From Bacteroidia bacterium (GTDB lineage: Bacteria; Bacteroidota; Bacteroidia; J057): a stretch of 57,500 nucleotides of DNA. A program made the translations under genes and the position numbers. The DNA lies in contig JAUIGE010000040.1 in the NCBI GenBank assembly GCA_030430205.1, positions 1-57,500 on the forward strand, written 5' to 3'. Positions within the stretch are counted from its first letter, which is position 1. Each line of letters starts with the position of its first letter. The notes under the pieces are model-generated. The model saw only the letters and a list, made by a program, of their open reading frames with translations, was not told the origin of the DNA and did not search any database. This document shows, one piece after another, positions 17,639 through 25,780 of this stretch.

Positions 17639-18250
17639 TTATTCCTTCCACTTCAGGCTCTGAAGCGACCTTTCCATTTCGCCTCGCATATACTCGATCA
17701 CCGGAGCGAGTGAGTCATTTTTCAATGCAGTATTGAAATAAAAGGAAATCACCAGAATATTCTCCTGGGCAGAATCTGACAAAAAGTAGTAGGCAGGTGT
17801 GCCTACATTGCCATAGACTTCCCAGGCTTTGCCTGTGCCTTCAGCAGTTTGAAAATCTCTGGCTGCTATCTGGGTAGCTTTTTTGCTATGCTTGTAGATG
17901 AGTTTGCGATGCTCTTCGAAATGCTCGGCAGTGGTCATATTGGTTTCAGGAACGAAACGATGTGTCAGGTGCCATTTTAAATCGTAAAGAGGGAAATCTA
18001 TATCTACCCAGCAGGAATCTTCCTTCATTCTGCTTACCTCAGCATAAGCCGGATATTCAAATTCAAAAGGGCAATCAGGGCTTTCAAATTTTTTGTATGT
18101 TACATTTTCAGGAAAAGAAATCCTGTGAAAACCATGCGGACGCGCCCGTGGCGGCAGTTCTTCCCCGCAGGCACTCAACAAAAAGGTCATTCCTATTACA
18201 AGAATGAACAGCTGTATTTTTTTCCAAAAAATCATTTTTCGCATCTCCAT
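17639..18250 (-). CDS. gldD: Gliding motility lipoprotein GldD
   Basis: About 203 residues, a lipoprotein (signal ending 'FLLSACGEE') required for gliding and T9SS function in Flavobacterium. The GldD family pattern is seen: 'RPHGFHRISFPENVTYKKF', 'CPFEFEYPAYAEV', 'CWVDIDFPLYDLKWHLTHR' and 'AYYFLSDSAQENILVISFYF'. It lies directly downstream of gldE, the usual pairing. The exact start is uncertain: in-frame ATGs at 18250, 18244 and 18235 all precede the signal, and the upstream segment is a heptamer-like repeat, so the annotated N-terminus may be long by a few residues. Confidence 0.92.
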   Translation of the reverse strand: MEMRKMIFWKKIQLFILVIGMTFLLSACGEELPPRARPHGFHRISFPENVTYKKFESPDCPFEFEYPAYAEVSRMKEDSCWVDIDFPLYDLKWHLTHRFVPETNMTTAEHFEEHRKLIYKHSKKATQIAARDFQTAEGTGKAWEVYGNVGTPAYYFLSDSAQENILVISFYFNTALKNDSLAPVIEYMRGEMERSLQSLKWKE

Positions 18251-18272
18251 AATTAACCCGAAACTCAAAACC
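18250..18272. repeat. Short heptamer-like stretch between gldE and gldD
   Basis: CCCGAAA and CTCAAAA units match words found in the array at 37364-37405. Only two or three units, so weak on its own. Confidence 0.35.
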
Positions 18273-19667
18273 TTACTCCTCTGCCCCGGCCACTTTCCTC
18301 ACAATCTTAACCCGAATAATTCGGTATTTATTGGCTGCCTCTATATGAAAATCAAAATCTCCATAGGACACAACTTCACCTGCCTTTGGGATTTTTCCAT
18401 TCAGCTCAAGAATCAATCCTGCCAGGCTATCGCTATCTCCCTTTACTTCTTCGAATAGCTGTTCATCCAGATCCATGATTTTTCGCATATCAAGCAGGGG
18501 GATCCGTCCCTCAAAGAGGTACTCATTATCATCTATCTGACGGTAGACATTATCTACTGCATCAGACTCATCTATGATTTCGCCAAAAATTTCTTCAATG
18601 ATATCCTCCAGCGTAACGATGCCCGCTGTTCCTCCATATTCATCTACGACTATCGCCAGATGCACCCGCCTTTGCTTCAATTCATCCAGCAAATCATCTA
18701 TTTTTTTGCTCTCAGGCACAAAATAGGCCTCAGTTATCTCATTTTGCCAGCTCATTTCATCCCCCGCCTGGTGAGAAGCCAAAAGCGGCAAGAGTGCTTT
18801 TATATGTAATATTCCCTTCACCTGGTCCAGGTTTTCCTCATAGACAGGAAAGCGGGAAAATTTATGCTCATTGATGATTTTGATGACGTCTTCGAAAGTA
18901 TAAGCCAGGTCGAGGGCCTGCACATCCACGCGGGCACGCATGATGCCTTTGACAGAAGTATTGCCAAAACTGACAATGCCTTTGAGGATTTCACGTTCCT
19001 CTTTGGCTTCTGCCGAAGGGACTGCCAGTTCAATGGCGCTTTTCAAATCCTGAAGGGAAGTATCTTCCTCATGGGCTTTTTTCTCGATCCGCTTACTGAT
19101 AAAATCAGTGCCTTCTGTGAGCCACTTGGCTGGCAAAGCCGTCAGCCAGCTGATGCGGAACATAGGTCCGACCATGGCTTTGGCAAGCTTTACCCGGTTG
19201 AGGCGGGCATATTTCTTGGGGACAATTTCTCCAAATAAAAGCAGCAGAAACGTAATGACGCCGATTTCTAAAAATGCCATCATATCCAGATGAAAGCTGT
19301 CGGTTATCTGCAAAATAAGCTCGTTGCCGATCTGGTCACGCAGGATAAAAGTGGCTATCAGGATAGCTGATACGTTAACGAAGTTGTTGGAAATCAGGAT
19401 GGTAGCCAGCAATCGCTCGGCTTTTTTCTGGCTTTGTATCATGCGCAGAACGCGTTCTGCCGTAGGGGCTTCATCATTTCGCAGGTCTTCCAGCTCATTA
19501 TCATTGAGTGTCAGAAAGGCGACTTCCGCACTGGAGACCAGAAAGGACATCGCGAGCAAAACAAAAAATAGCAGGCTTAAAGCCCAGGGCCAATTCAAAA
19601 TAGCATCCCAAACGGAAGTCTGCAATAATTGGCCGAATTGAAAAAATAAATAAGGATCAGGATCCAC
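18273..19667 (-). CDS. gldE: Gliding motility-associated protein GldE (CNNM/CorC-type)
   Basis: A 464-residue membrane protein of the DUF21-CBS-CorC_HlyC architecture. Hydrophobic DUF21 helices occupy about 25-180 ('LLFFVLLAMSFLVSSAEVAF', 'LLLFGEIVPKKYARL'). Two CBS domains follow ('MRARVDVQALDLAYTFEDV', 'DELKQRRVHLAIVVDEYGG', 'TLEDIIEEIFGEI'), then the C-terminal CorC_HlyC domain. The family is linked to ion transport; in Flavobacterium GldE supports GldD function. The pair sits after ssb and mutY, as in many Bacteroidota. Confidence 0.93.
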   Translation of the reverse strand: MDPDPYLFFQFGQLLQTSVWDAILNWPWALSLLFFVLLAMSFLVSSAEVAFLTLNDNELEDLRNDEAPTAERVLRMIQSQKKAERLLATILISNNFVNVSAILIATFILRDQIGNELILQITDSFHLDMMAFLEIGVITFLLLLFGEIVPKKYARLNRVKLAKAMVGPMFRISWLTALPAKWLTEGTDFISKRIEKKAHEEDTSLQDLKSAIELAVPSAEAKEEREILKGIVSFGNTSVKGIMRARVDVQALDLAYTFEDVIKIINEHKFSRFPVYEENLDQVKGILHIKALLPLLASHQAGDEMSWQNEITEAYFVPESKKIDDLLDELKQRRVHLAIVVDEYGGTAGIVTLEDIIEEIFGEIIDESDAVDNVYRQIDDNEYLFEGRIPLLDMRKIMDLDEQLFEEVKGDSDSLAGLILELNGKIPKAGEVVSYGDFDFHIEAANKYRIIRVKIVRKVAGAEE

Positions 19668-19684
19668 TTAATCTAGTATTAAAC

Positions 19685-20104
19685 TTATTCTTTTTCCTCT
19701 GTATCTGTCAACATACCCATGGAGTGAAATTTCCCAACGGGTTGAGAGGCTTCAGGCCACAAATTGGTTTTTTCCTCTTGTTGTTTATTCAGCAAGCTAA
19801 ACCGATTTCCCCAAATCTTCAACTGAGAGCGGCCTGCTTTGTCTTTCCAGCCAGACAAGCGCCCTTCTACCAGAATCTGGTTGCCTTTGCGGCAAAGGCG
19901 ATGCAAGCGCTCGGCCTCCTCCTCCCGAAATTCAATTTCAAAGGTATGAGTCTGCTCTACAGCTATTTGCTCTTCATTGATAAAACGGTCTGCACAGACC
20001 AATACGATATTGCAGCGGGCTTTGCCTCGCTCCGCATACTGCAATGAAGGATCAGCGCCCAATTTGCCGATGAGTATCAGTTGATTAAATCCGCCTGTTG
20101 ACAT
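19685..20104 (-). CDS. ssb: Single-stranded DNA-binding protein
   Basis: About 139 residues with an OB fold: 'NQLILIGKLGADPSLQYA', 'IVLVCADRFINEEQIAVEQ', 'FEIEFREEEAERLHRLCRKG', 'ILVEGRLSGWKDKAGRSQ'. It binds ssDNA in replication and repair. The C-terminus ends in 'DTEEKE' and lacks the acidic DDDIPF-type tip that recruits partner enzymes in classical SSB. This suggests a specialised or second SSB paired with MutY. The start at 20104 places the OB strand at residue 6; an ATG seven codons upstream is also possible. Confidence 0.9.
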   Translation of the reverse strand: MSTGGFNQLILIGKLGADPSLQYAERGKARCNIVLVCADRFINEEQIAVEQTHTFEIEFREEEAERLHRLCRKGNQILVEGRLSGWKDKAGRSQLKIWGNRFSLLNKQQEEKTNLWPEASQPVGKFHSMGMLTDTEEKE

Positions 20105-20131
20105 ATAAAAAGGTCTATTTACCATTTTTGC

Positions 20132-21142
20132 CTAAAAACCCATACGTTCAAAGATTTTTAAAACTCCTTTGGCAAACGCAAATATAGATATTTTATCAAT
20201 TGGGATAAATTGAATATTGGGCGATCCCTCCCAGTGAGCTGCTGGCCCTTCATATACTTTGATCATCATATCAAAATGCGTGAACACATGCTTGAGTTCA
20301 TGATGAAAGTGTAAGCCTTTCGTGATTTCCCCTTTTTCCCAGCTATGCAGCGATACTTCCCGGTTGGGAACTTCATACAGACCTCCCCATAAGCCCTTTT
20401 CAGGGCGTTTTTGGATACCGATTTCATCTTTTTCATTGTACAAAATCACAAACTGAAAGTAGCGGACTTTGCGTTTGAGTTTTTTCTTTTGCGGCAAAAA
20501 ACCAATTGTGCCTTCCTTATAAGCTTTACAGCCATCCATAAGAGGACAAATCAGGCAGCCTGGATTGGTAGGTGTGCAAATAGTAGCCCCCAGGTCCATC
20601 ATGGCATGATTGAAATCGCGGGAATCGTGCCCTGCCACCCAATCATCTATGATAAGCTGCCAGCTTTTCCGGGTTTTTTGCTCATTGATGGGGGAAGGGT
20701 CACTGAGCAAACGACTCATTACCCGCATGACATTGCCATCCAATACGCCAGTAGCCTGGCCAAAAGCAAAGGAGCTAATAGCTCTTGAAGTATAAGGACC
20801 TACTCCTTTGAGTAGCATCAGTTGATCGTGATGATGGGGAAAGTTTCCCCCAAAATCCTCCACCAATTGCCGGGCAGCGGCATGTAGGTTACGGGCACGG
20901 CTATAATAGCCCAGGCCCTCCCAGTATTTCAATACCTCATCTTGTTCTGCCTCTGCCAACATGACGACGTCAGGAAATCGCTCCATGAACCGATAGTAGT
21001 ACTGAATGCCCTGCTGAATGCGGGTTTGTTGCAGGATAGTCTCGGCAATCCAAATCTTATAAGGGTCCTTTGTTTCACGCCAGGAAAGCTCTCTTCCCTG
21101 CTCAGCATACCATGAAATGATTTTTTTTCCGATACCAGACAT
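20132..21142 (-). CDS. mutY: A/G-specific adenine DNA glycosylase
   Basis: Removes adenine mispaired with 8-oxoguanine. A 336-residue protein with catalytic Glu in 'AETILQQTRIQQG', the HhH motif 'LLKGVGPYTSRAISSFAFG', catalytic Asp in 'VLDGNVMRVMSRL', and the 4Fe-4S motif C-x6-C-x2-C-x5-C within 'CTPTNPGCLICPLMDGC'. The C-terminal ~120 residues form the Nudix-like domain that reads 8-oxoG. It is upstream of ssb with a gap of 27 bases, so they are probably cotranscribed. Divergent from the HU gene. Confidence 0.96.
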   Translation of the reverse strand: MSGIGKKIISWYAEQGRELSWRETKDPYKIWIAETILQQTRIQQGIQYYYRFMERFPDVVMLAEAEQDEVLKYWEGLGYYSRARNLHAAARQLVEDFGGNFPHHHDQLMLLKGVGPYTSRAISSFAFGQATGVLDGNVMRVMSRLLSDPSPINEQKTRKSWQLIIDDWVAGHDSRDFNHAMMDLGATICTPTNPGCLICPLMDGCKAYKEGTIGFLPQKKKLKRKVRYFQFVILYNEKDEIGIQKRPEKGLWGGLYEVPNREVSLHSWEKGEITKGLHFHHELKHVFTHFDMMIKVYEGPAAHWEGSPNIQFIPIDKISIFAFAKGVLKIFERMGF

Positions 21143-21235
21143 GTTTTTTTCTAATTATTATCCCCTCTCAGCTATCATGATGCCATCCTTTTCAATAAAT
21201 AGCTCAGTTTCAAAGAGTTTTTGCAGTAAAAAGTT

Positions 21236-21264
21236 TTGAGGTTAGGCCGAAACTACTAAATTTG
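21236..21264 (+). promoter_or_regulatory. Bacteroidota promoter for the HU gene
   Basis: TTG at 21236-21238 is separated by 18 bases from TAAATTTG at 21257-21264, a good match to the TTG/TAnnTTTG consensus. The start of transcription should be near 21271, giving a leader of about 55 bases. Confidence 0.65.
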
Positions 21265-21326
21265 CATGGCATTTCTTGACGCCCTCAAAACGTCTAATCG
21301 TTTCATAATTAATAATTTAGCAAGCT

Positions 21327-21623
21327 GTGACTAAGGCAGAAGTAATCGTAGAAATCTCCAATAAAACCGGTATTGACAAAGCCGATGTGTCCGCTTCCCT
21401 GGAAGCGTTTTTTACAGTTGTGAAGGCTTCTCTCGCAAATGGAGAGAACGTTTACGTGCGAGGGTTCGGAAGCTTCGTTGTCAAACATCGTAAAGAGAAA
21501 ATAGGTAGGATCATTTCAAAAAATGAACCCGTTGTGATACCATCTCACAATGTCCCTAGCTTCAAACCTGCAAAGGTATTTGTAGAAAGAGTGAAAAGCT
21601 CTTCAATGAACAAGGAGAATTAA
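21327..21623 (+). CDS. HU-family DNA-binding protein
   Basis: A 98-residue DNA-bending protein of the HU/IHF family. The N-terminus 'TKAEVIVEISNKTGIDKADV' and the DNA-arm region 'YVRGFGSFVVKHRKEKIGRI' are typical, with Pro at the arm tip region ('VVIPSHNVPSFKPAKVF'). It compacts and bends DNA in replication, repair and transcription. The start is GTG; there is no ATG near the conserved N-terminus. It opens the plus-strand run to the TPR gene, the 30-residue basic protein and rng. Confidence 0.95.
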   Translation: MTKAEVIVEISNKTGIDKADVSASLEAFFTVVKASLANGENVYVRGFGSFVVKHRKEKIGRIISKNEPVVIPSHNVPSFKPAKVFVERVKSSSMNKEN

Positions 21624-21647
21624 TCCACAGGCATTGGCTTATTCATA

Positions 21648-22523
21648 ATGGTTGAAAAAAACTCTCCTTCTCAAAGCGTCAACGGTTTTCCTCTTCGGCT
21701 AATAGTCATTGGCTCTGGGATATTAATCCTGATCCTCCTGATGTTTGCTGATAAAACCAACCTGGACAATCAGGAGGAGCGCTTGTTAGACACAGGTAGC
21801 TCAGCCATGGTGACACCCAGTGCTTCCAGTATTCCTCAGGGAAAACTGCCGCCTCTCGCCCCAGATCCTCAATTGGATGCATGGGTAGCAGATGCAGAAA
21901 AAAATACAGGAGACACTCAAAAAGTGCTCCTTGATTCCATTGTGAATCGCCTCTCCGCCAGAAACCGCTTCGATTATGCAGCGATTTACGCCTCACAAAG
22001 CCTGGCACATGACAGTTCTTTAAATGCAAGATTGCGAGTCGGTCGCCTTTACCAGCAGGCAAGTCGCCTGGAGTATATCGCCAATGATACTGTGCTTTTT
22101 CAGCAATACAGCAATCAGGCGATCAACCAACTGGAAAAAGTTGTAGAACAAGCTCCCCAAAATGAAGAAGGACTTTATTATTTGGGGCTCGCTTATGTGG
22201 AAAGTAAAAATCCACAATACAGCATGCAGGGAATTTTGACTATCCGAAAAATATTGGAGATCAATCCCGACAATGTGCAAGCAACCTACAGCCTGGGAAT
22301 GTTTTCCATCCAGACTGGCCAATTTGACAAAGCGCTTGGCCGCTTCGAAAAAGTCTTGCAACTGCAGACAGAAAATCAAAGTGCTCGCTATTACCTGGCT
22401 TACGCCAAAGTTCAGCTAAATCAGCCCGAAGGCGTTTCGGACTTATTGGAAACCGTCCTGAAGGAAGCGAAAGACCCTGAGCTAAAACAACTTGCGAGAA
22501 ACTTGATGAACCAAATAAATTAA
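21648..22523 (+). CDS. Membrane-anchored TPR protein
   Basis: A 291-residue protein with a short cytoplasmic N-terminus, one transmembrane helix (about 16-34, 'LIVIGSGILILILLMFA'), a linker rich in Ser and Pro, then TPR repeats across about 95-290 ('EEGLYYLGLAYVESKNPQYS', 'VQATYSLGMFSIQTGQFDKAL', 'QSARYYLAYAKVQLNQPEG'). It is commonly found between HU and rng in Bacteroidota, role unknown. Spacing of 24 bases from HU suggests a shared transcript. Confidence 0.8.
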   Translation: MVEKNSPSQSVNGFPLRLIVIGSGILILILLMFADKTNLDNQEERLLDTGSSAMVTPSASSIPQGKLPPLAPDPQLDAWVADAEKNTGDTQKVLLDSIVNRLSARNRFDYAAIYASQSLAHDSSLNARLRVGRLYQQASRLEYIANDTVLFQQYSNQAINQLEKVVEQAPQNEEGLYYLGLAYVESKNPQYSMQGILTIRKILEINPDNVQATYSLGMFSIQTGQFDKALGRFEKVLQLQTENQSARYYLAYAKVQLNQPEGVSDLLETVLKEAKDPELKQLARNLMNQIN

Positions 22524-22536
22524 CTTTAAAAAAACC

Positions 22537-22543
22537 GAGGAGG
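22537..22543 (+). promoter_or_regulatory. Strong Shine-Dalgarno sequence
   Basis: GAGGAGG ends six bases before the ATG of the 30-residue basic protein. Most starts in this window have no such sequence, as usual in Bacteroidota, so it stands out. Confidence 0.75.
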
Positions 22544-22549
22544 AACATT

Positions 22550-22642
22550 ATGCCTTGTGGAAAGAAAAGAAAAAGACATAAAATTGCGACACACAAACGC
22601 AAAAAACGCTTGAGAAAGAATCGTCACAAGAAGAAGAAATAA
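22550..22642 (+). CDS. 30-residue basic ribosomal-type protein (AURKAIP1/COX24-like)
   Basis: A very small protein that starts MPCGKKRKRHK and continues with 'HKRKKRLRKNRHKKKK'; about two thirds of residues are Lys, Arg or His. It matches the pattern of the short Bacteroidota proteins annotated with an AURKAIP1/COX24 domain, which relate to mitochondrial mS38 and the actinobacterial small-subunit protein bS22. I infer a small-subunit ribosomal protein. It has a strong Shine-Dalgarno sequence and sits between the HU-TPR genes and rng, 26 bases after the TPR stop. A hairpin terminator follows. Confidence 0.85.
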   Translation: MPCGKKRKRHKIATHKRKKRLRKNRHKKKK

Positions 22643-22650
22643 TTTCTTCA

Positions 22651-22722
22651 CATGCCTGGGAGAGTAAGCTGCCTACTGAGTACCGCAGACTATAAAAACT
22701 CTTCCAGGCAATTTTTTTTACT
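22651..22722 (+). terminator. Intrinsic terminator after the small basic protein
   Basis: TGCCTGGGAGAG pairs with CTCTTCCAGGCA (12 bp with one wobble). The loop of about 34 bases contains a smaller CTGC/GCAG stem, and the outer stem is followed by a run of eight T. It separates the HU operon from rng. Confidence 0.75.
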
Positions 22723-22828
22723 GAGTATCCCCAATTTTTCTGAAAGGCTTCGTCTTAAATGATGGCTTTTTTTCCTACTTTAGGAGAAAAAGCATATTTG
22801 TATTGCACGAATAAAAATATATGCTCAC

Positions 22829-24382
22829 GTGAATGAATTAGTTGTAAACAAAAATGACGACGGGCTTCGAATTGGGATTTTGCATGATAAATTGATTGTT
22901 GAACTTCACAATGAAAAGCTCACAGAAGAATTTTCTGTGGGGGATTTGTTTTTAGGAAGGGTCAAAAAAATAGTTCCTGGCTTGAATGCAGCATTTGTAG
23001 ATGTAGGCCATCCCCGGGATGCTTTTCTGCACTACTTCGATTTGGGCCCCCAAATCAAGTCCATGCTCAAATACATGCGGCTTGTTAAAACGGCTAAGGG
23101 AGCCGGGAAAAAACAGCTCAACAATGTTAAGCCTGTTCCAGATATCAATAAACATGGAAAGATGGCAGAGGTTCTGCAACCTAGCCAGGAAATCTTGGTA
23201 CAGGTGGTAAAAGAACCCATTTCAACCAAAGGGCCACGCCTATCCAGCGAAATTTCTATCCCCGGACAGTATGTGGTACTTGTACCCTTTTCGCGGGTCA
23301 CATCTGTCTCCAAAAAAATCCGCTCTTCTGAAGAGCGTCGCCGCCTCAAAGTACTGGCAGAAAGCCTTAAGCCACCCAATTTTGGGATGATCATCCGCAC
23401 GGCTGCCGAAGGCAAAGACGCCGCTTCTCTCAGCAATGACATCACAGGGATACTCGATCGCTGGGAGGCCATGTCAGAGACCATGGCGAAAGGCCGCGCT
23501 CCTTCCAAGGTATTAAGCGAGCATAACCGCGCTACAAGTATCCTCAGGGATATGCTGAGCCAGGGTTTTGACACTATCTATACAGATGATCAGCAGGCTT
23601 TTCAGGACATCAAAAACTATCTTTCCGTTAATCAACCTGAGCAGCTCAAAACCCTAAAATATTACAAAGGAAAGATCCCTCTTTTCCAGCATCTCGGGCT
23701 TGAGCGCCAGATAAAGGCTTCTTTCGGCAAGATTGTTTCCATGGCCAATGGCGCCTATCTCGTCATAGAGCATACCGAAGCGATGCATGTGATAGATGTA
23801 AACAGTGGCTCAAAAAACCTGACCAATTCGACCCTGGAGGACACTGCCCTCAAGGTAAATATGGCAGCTGCCGAAGAGATTGCCAGACAATTGCGCTTGC
23901 GTGATATGGGGGGAATCATCGTGATCGATTTTATCGACATGAAGAAAAGTGAAAACCGACGCAAGCTCAATGATCACCTTCGCAAGGTGATGAAAGATGA
24001 CCGTGCGCGGCACTCCATTCTTCCTATCAGCCGCTTTGGACTGGTGCAGATCACCCGCCAGCGGGTCCGCCCCCAGATAAAAATCAGCACAGCTGAGACC
24101 TGCCCCAGTTGTAATGGATCTGGAAAAATCCAGGCTTCTATCCTCATCGCTGATGAAATCCAGAATAATGTAGATTTCATCATGAAGATGAACAAGGAGA
24201 AAAAGTTGAAAATTGTCCTCAATCCTTTTGTAGCAGCATATTTTACAAAAGGCGGGTTCAAAAGCATACAGTGGCGTTGGTACTTCAAGTATCGTAAATG
24301 GATCAAAGTTTCCAGCGATACGAGCATGCCTTTTGCAAAGGTAAAATACTACAACACAGACGGTGGCGAGATAAAACTTTGA
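22829..24382 (+). CDS. rng: Ribonuclease G/E family endoribonuclease
   Basis: A 517-residue endonuclease for rRNA and mRNA processing. The N-terminal S1-like domain ('VGDLFLGRVKKIVPGLNAAF', 'HPRDAFLHYFD') is followed by the DNase I-like catalytic domain with Asp in 'MHVIDVNSGSK' and 'GGIIVIDFIDMKK', and the zinc-link 'CPSCNGSGKI'. The length fits RNase G without the RNase E C-terminal scaffold. It starts with GTG; the nearby ATG is out of frame. This is the usual position next to HU and mutY in Bacteroidota. Confidence 0.95.
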   Translation: MNELVVNKNDDGLRIGILHDKLIVELHNEKLTEEFSVGDLFLGRVKKIVPGLNAAFVDVGHPRDAFLHYFDLGPQIKSMLKYMRLVKTAKGAGKKQLNNVKPVPDINKHGKMAEVLQPSQEILVQVVKEPISTKGPRLSSEISIPGQYVVLVPFSRVTSVSKKIRSSEERRRLKVLAESLKPPNFGMIIRTAAEGKDAASLSNDITGILDRWEAMSETMAKGRAPSKVLSEHNRATSILRDMLSQGFDTIYTDDQQAFQDIKNYLSVNQPEQLKTLKYYKGKIPLFQHLGLERQIKASFGKIVSMANGAYLVIEHTEAMHVIDVNSGSKNLTNSTLEDTALKVNMAAAEEIARQLRLRDMGGIIVIDFIDMKKSENRRKLNDHLRKVMKDDRARHSILPISRFGLVQITRQRVRPQIKISTAETCPSCNGSGKIQASILIADEIQNNVDFIMKMNKEKKLKIVLNPFVAAYFTKGGFKSIQWRWYFKYRKWIKVSSDTSMPFAKVKYYNTDGGEIKL

Positions 24383-24394
24383 TCTTCTCTTTAT

Positions 24395-25393
24395 ATGAAA
24401 GCCGTAATCCCTGTGGCTGGCGTAGGCACACGACTACGCCCCCATACACATACCCAACCCAAACCGCTCATACCGGTTGCCGGGAAGCCTATACTCGGGC
24501 ATATCATCGAAAGCCTGCTGAAAGTAGGGATCACCCAACAAGTATTTGTTGTAGGCTATCTCAGGGATAAAATTCAGGCTTATATAGAAGAAGAATACAA
24601 GGACCTCATCCAGGCTGAATTCATAGTTCAGGAACCCCGCAGGGGCCTGGGGCATGCCCTTTGGGTAGCCAGGAAGACCTTTAAAAAGGAAAATGAAATC
24701 CTCATCATGCTGGGAGACACCATCATTTTTGGCCATGAAATCCAGGCTTTATTGGCTATGGAAGGGGCTGTGTTGGGCGTCCATGATGTCGACAATCCTC
24801 GGGAGTTTGGTGTGGCGGTTTTAAATGAAAACAGGGTTGTAAAAAAACTCATCGAAAAGCCTGTCATTCCCACCAGCAATCTCGCCCTGGTAGGCATCTA
24901 CAAGATCTCTCAAATATCCACCTTTGTAGGGGTATTGGAAGAAATGGCTAAAGCCGATTTGCCACTCCATGAAGAGTATTTGCTGACAAATGCCTTGATG
25001 GAAATGGTGAAAAAAGGCGTTGAATTTCGCACACTCAGGATAGAAAACTGGTTTGATTGCGGACGCAAGCAATCACTTCTCGACGCCAACCGCATTTTGC
25101 TTGAGCGAATAGAGAAACTTGATACCTATTCCTTTCCCAATTCTGTCATTATTCACCCTGTCCATATTGGCAAGGGTTGCCGCATTTCCAACTCCATCGT
25201 GGGTCCCTATGTAGCCATTGCAGACAATGCTGTGATACAGGAGTCTATCGTAAAAAACTCCATCCTGGGGGCTTATTCGACGCTAAAAACGATTATGCTG
25301 GATCATTCCGTAGTTGGCAGCGATACTGTACTTAAAGGCAATCAAACGAGTTTGAACATTGGCGATAATACCGAAATAGATTTTGGAAACTAA
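24395..25393 (+). CDS. Sugar-phosphate nucleotidyltransferase
   Basis: A 332-residue enzyme that makes an NDP-sugar. The N-terminal Rossmann-like domain opens with the nucleotide-binding signature 'AGVGTRLRPHTHTQPKPL', then 'LLVGD'-type 'ILIMLGDTIIF' and 'GVAVLNENRVVKKLIEKP'. A C-terminal left-handed beta-helix (about 245-325) carries hexapeptide turns ('IIHPVHIGKGCRISNSIVG'). The family includes RmlA-type thymidylyl-, GlmU- and mannose-1-phosphate guanylyltransferases; the substrate is not evident. It follows rng by 12 bases, and its end overlaps DUF952. Confidence 0.88.
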   Translation: MKAVIPVAGVGTRLRPHTHTQPKPLIPVAGKPILGHIIESLLKVGITQQVFVVGYLRDKIQAYIEEEYKDLIQAEFIVQEPRRGLGHALWVARKTFKKENEILIMLGDTIIFGHEIQALLAMEGAVLGVHDVDNPREFGVAVLNENRVVKKLIEKPVIPTSNLALVGIYKISQISTFVGVLEEMAKADLPLHEEYLLTNALMEMVKKGVEFRTLRIENWFDCGRKQSLLDANRILLERIEKLDTYSFPNSVIIHPVHIGKGCRISNSIVGPYVAIADNAVIQESIVKNSILGAYSTLKTIMLDHSVVGSDTVLKGNQTSLNIGDNTEIDFGN

Positions 25394-25733
25394 AACAGAC
25401 CTCATTTTCCATTTGGCATTTCCTGCGGAATGGGATTCAGCGAAAGAAAAAGGGGAATATATCCCTTCACATTATGCAGATGATGGCTTCATTCACTGCT
25501 CTACGGCTGCCCAGCTGAAGGAAACTGCCGCAAGGCATTTTGCAGAAGCCCAGGAATTGAGAATACTGGCGATGAAGTCGGACAATTTGGGCGAAGCCCT
25601 GAAATGGGAATCCTCCCGCAATCAAGAGCTGTTTCCACACCTATATCGGCCGATTCAGCCGGCTATGGATCTCGTCTATGAATTCACGGTAAAACGTGAT
25701 CAGCTGGGAAATTGGCAGGGTTGGGAAGTGTAG
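25383..25733 (+). CDS. DUF952 family protein
   Basis: A 116-residue cytosolic protein with the DUF952 hallmarks 'IFHLAFPAEWDSAKEKGEY', 'DGFIHCSTAAQ' and 'FPHLYRPI'. Function is unknown. The reading frame begins with TTG inside the 3' end of the nucleotidyltransferase gene (11-base overlap); no ATG or GTG precedes the conserved 'IFHLA', so TTG is the best start. Translational coupling is likely. Confidence 0.8.
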   Translation: METKTDLIFHLAFPAEWDSAKEKGEYIPSHYADDGFIHCSTAAQLKETAARHFAEAQELRILAMKSDNLGEALKWESSRNQELFPHLYRPIQPAMDLVYEFTVKRDQLGNWQGWEV

Positions 25734-25735
25734 GG

Positions 25736-25777
25736 CAGTTGACAGTATACAGTTGGCAGTATGCAGTTGGCAGGAGG
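25736..25777. repeat. 7-bp array CAGTTGG/CAGTATG
   Basis: Six heptamers in register: CAGTTGA, CAGTATA, CAGTTGG, CAGTATG, CAGTTGG, CAGGAGG. It fills the 47-base gap between two convergent genes. Confidence 0.8.
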
Positions 25778-25780
25778 TTT

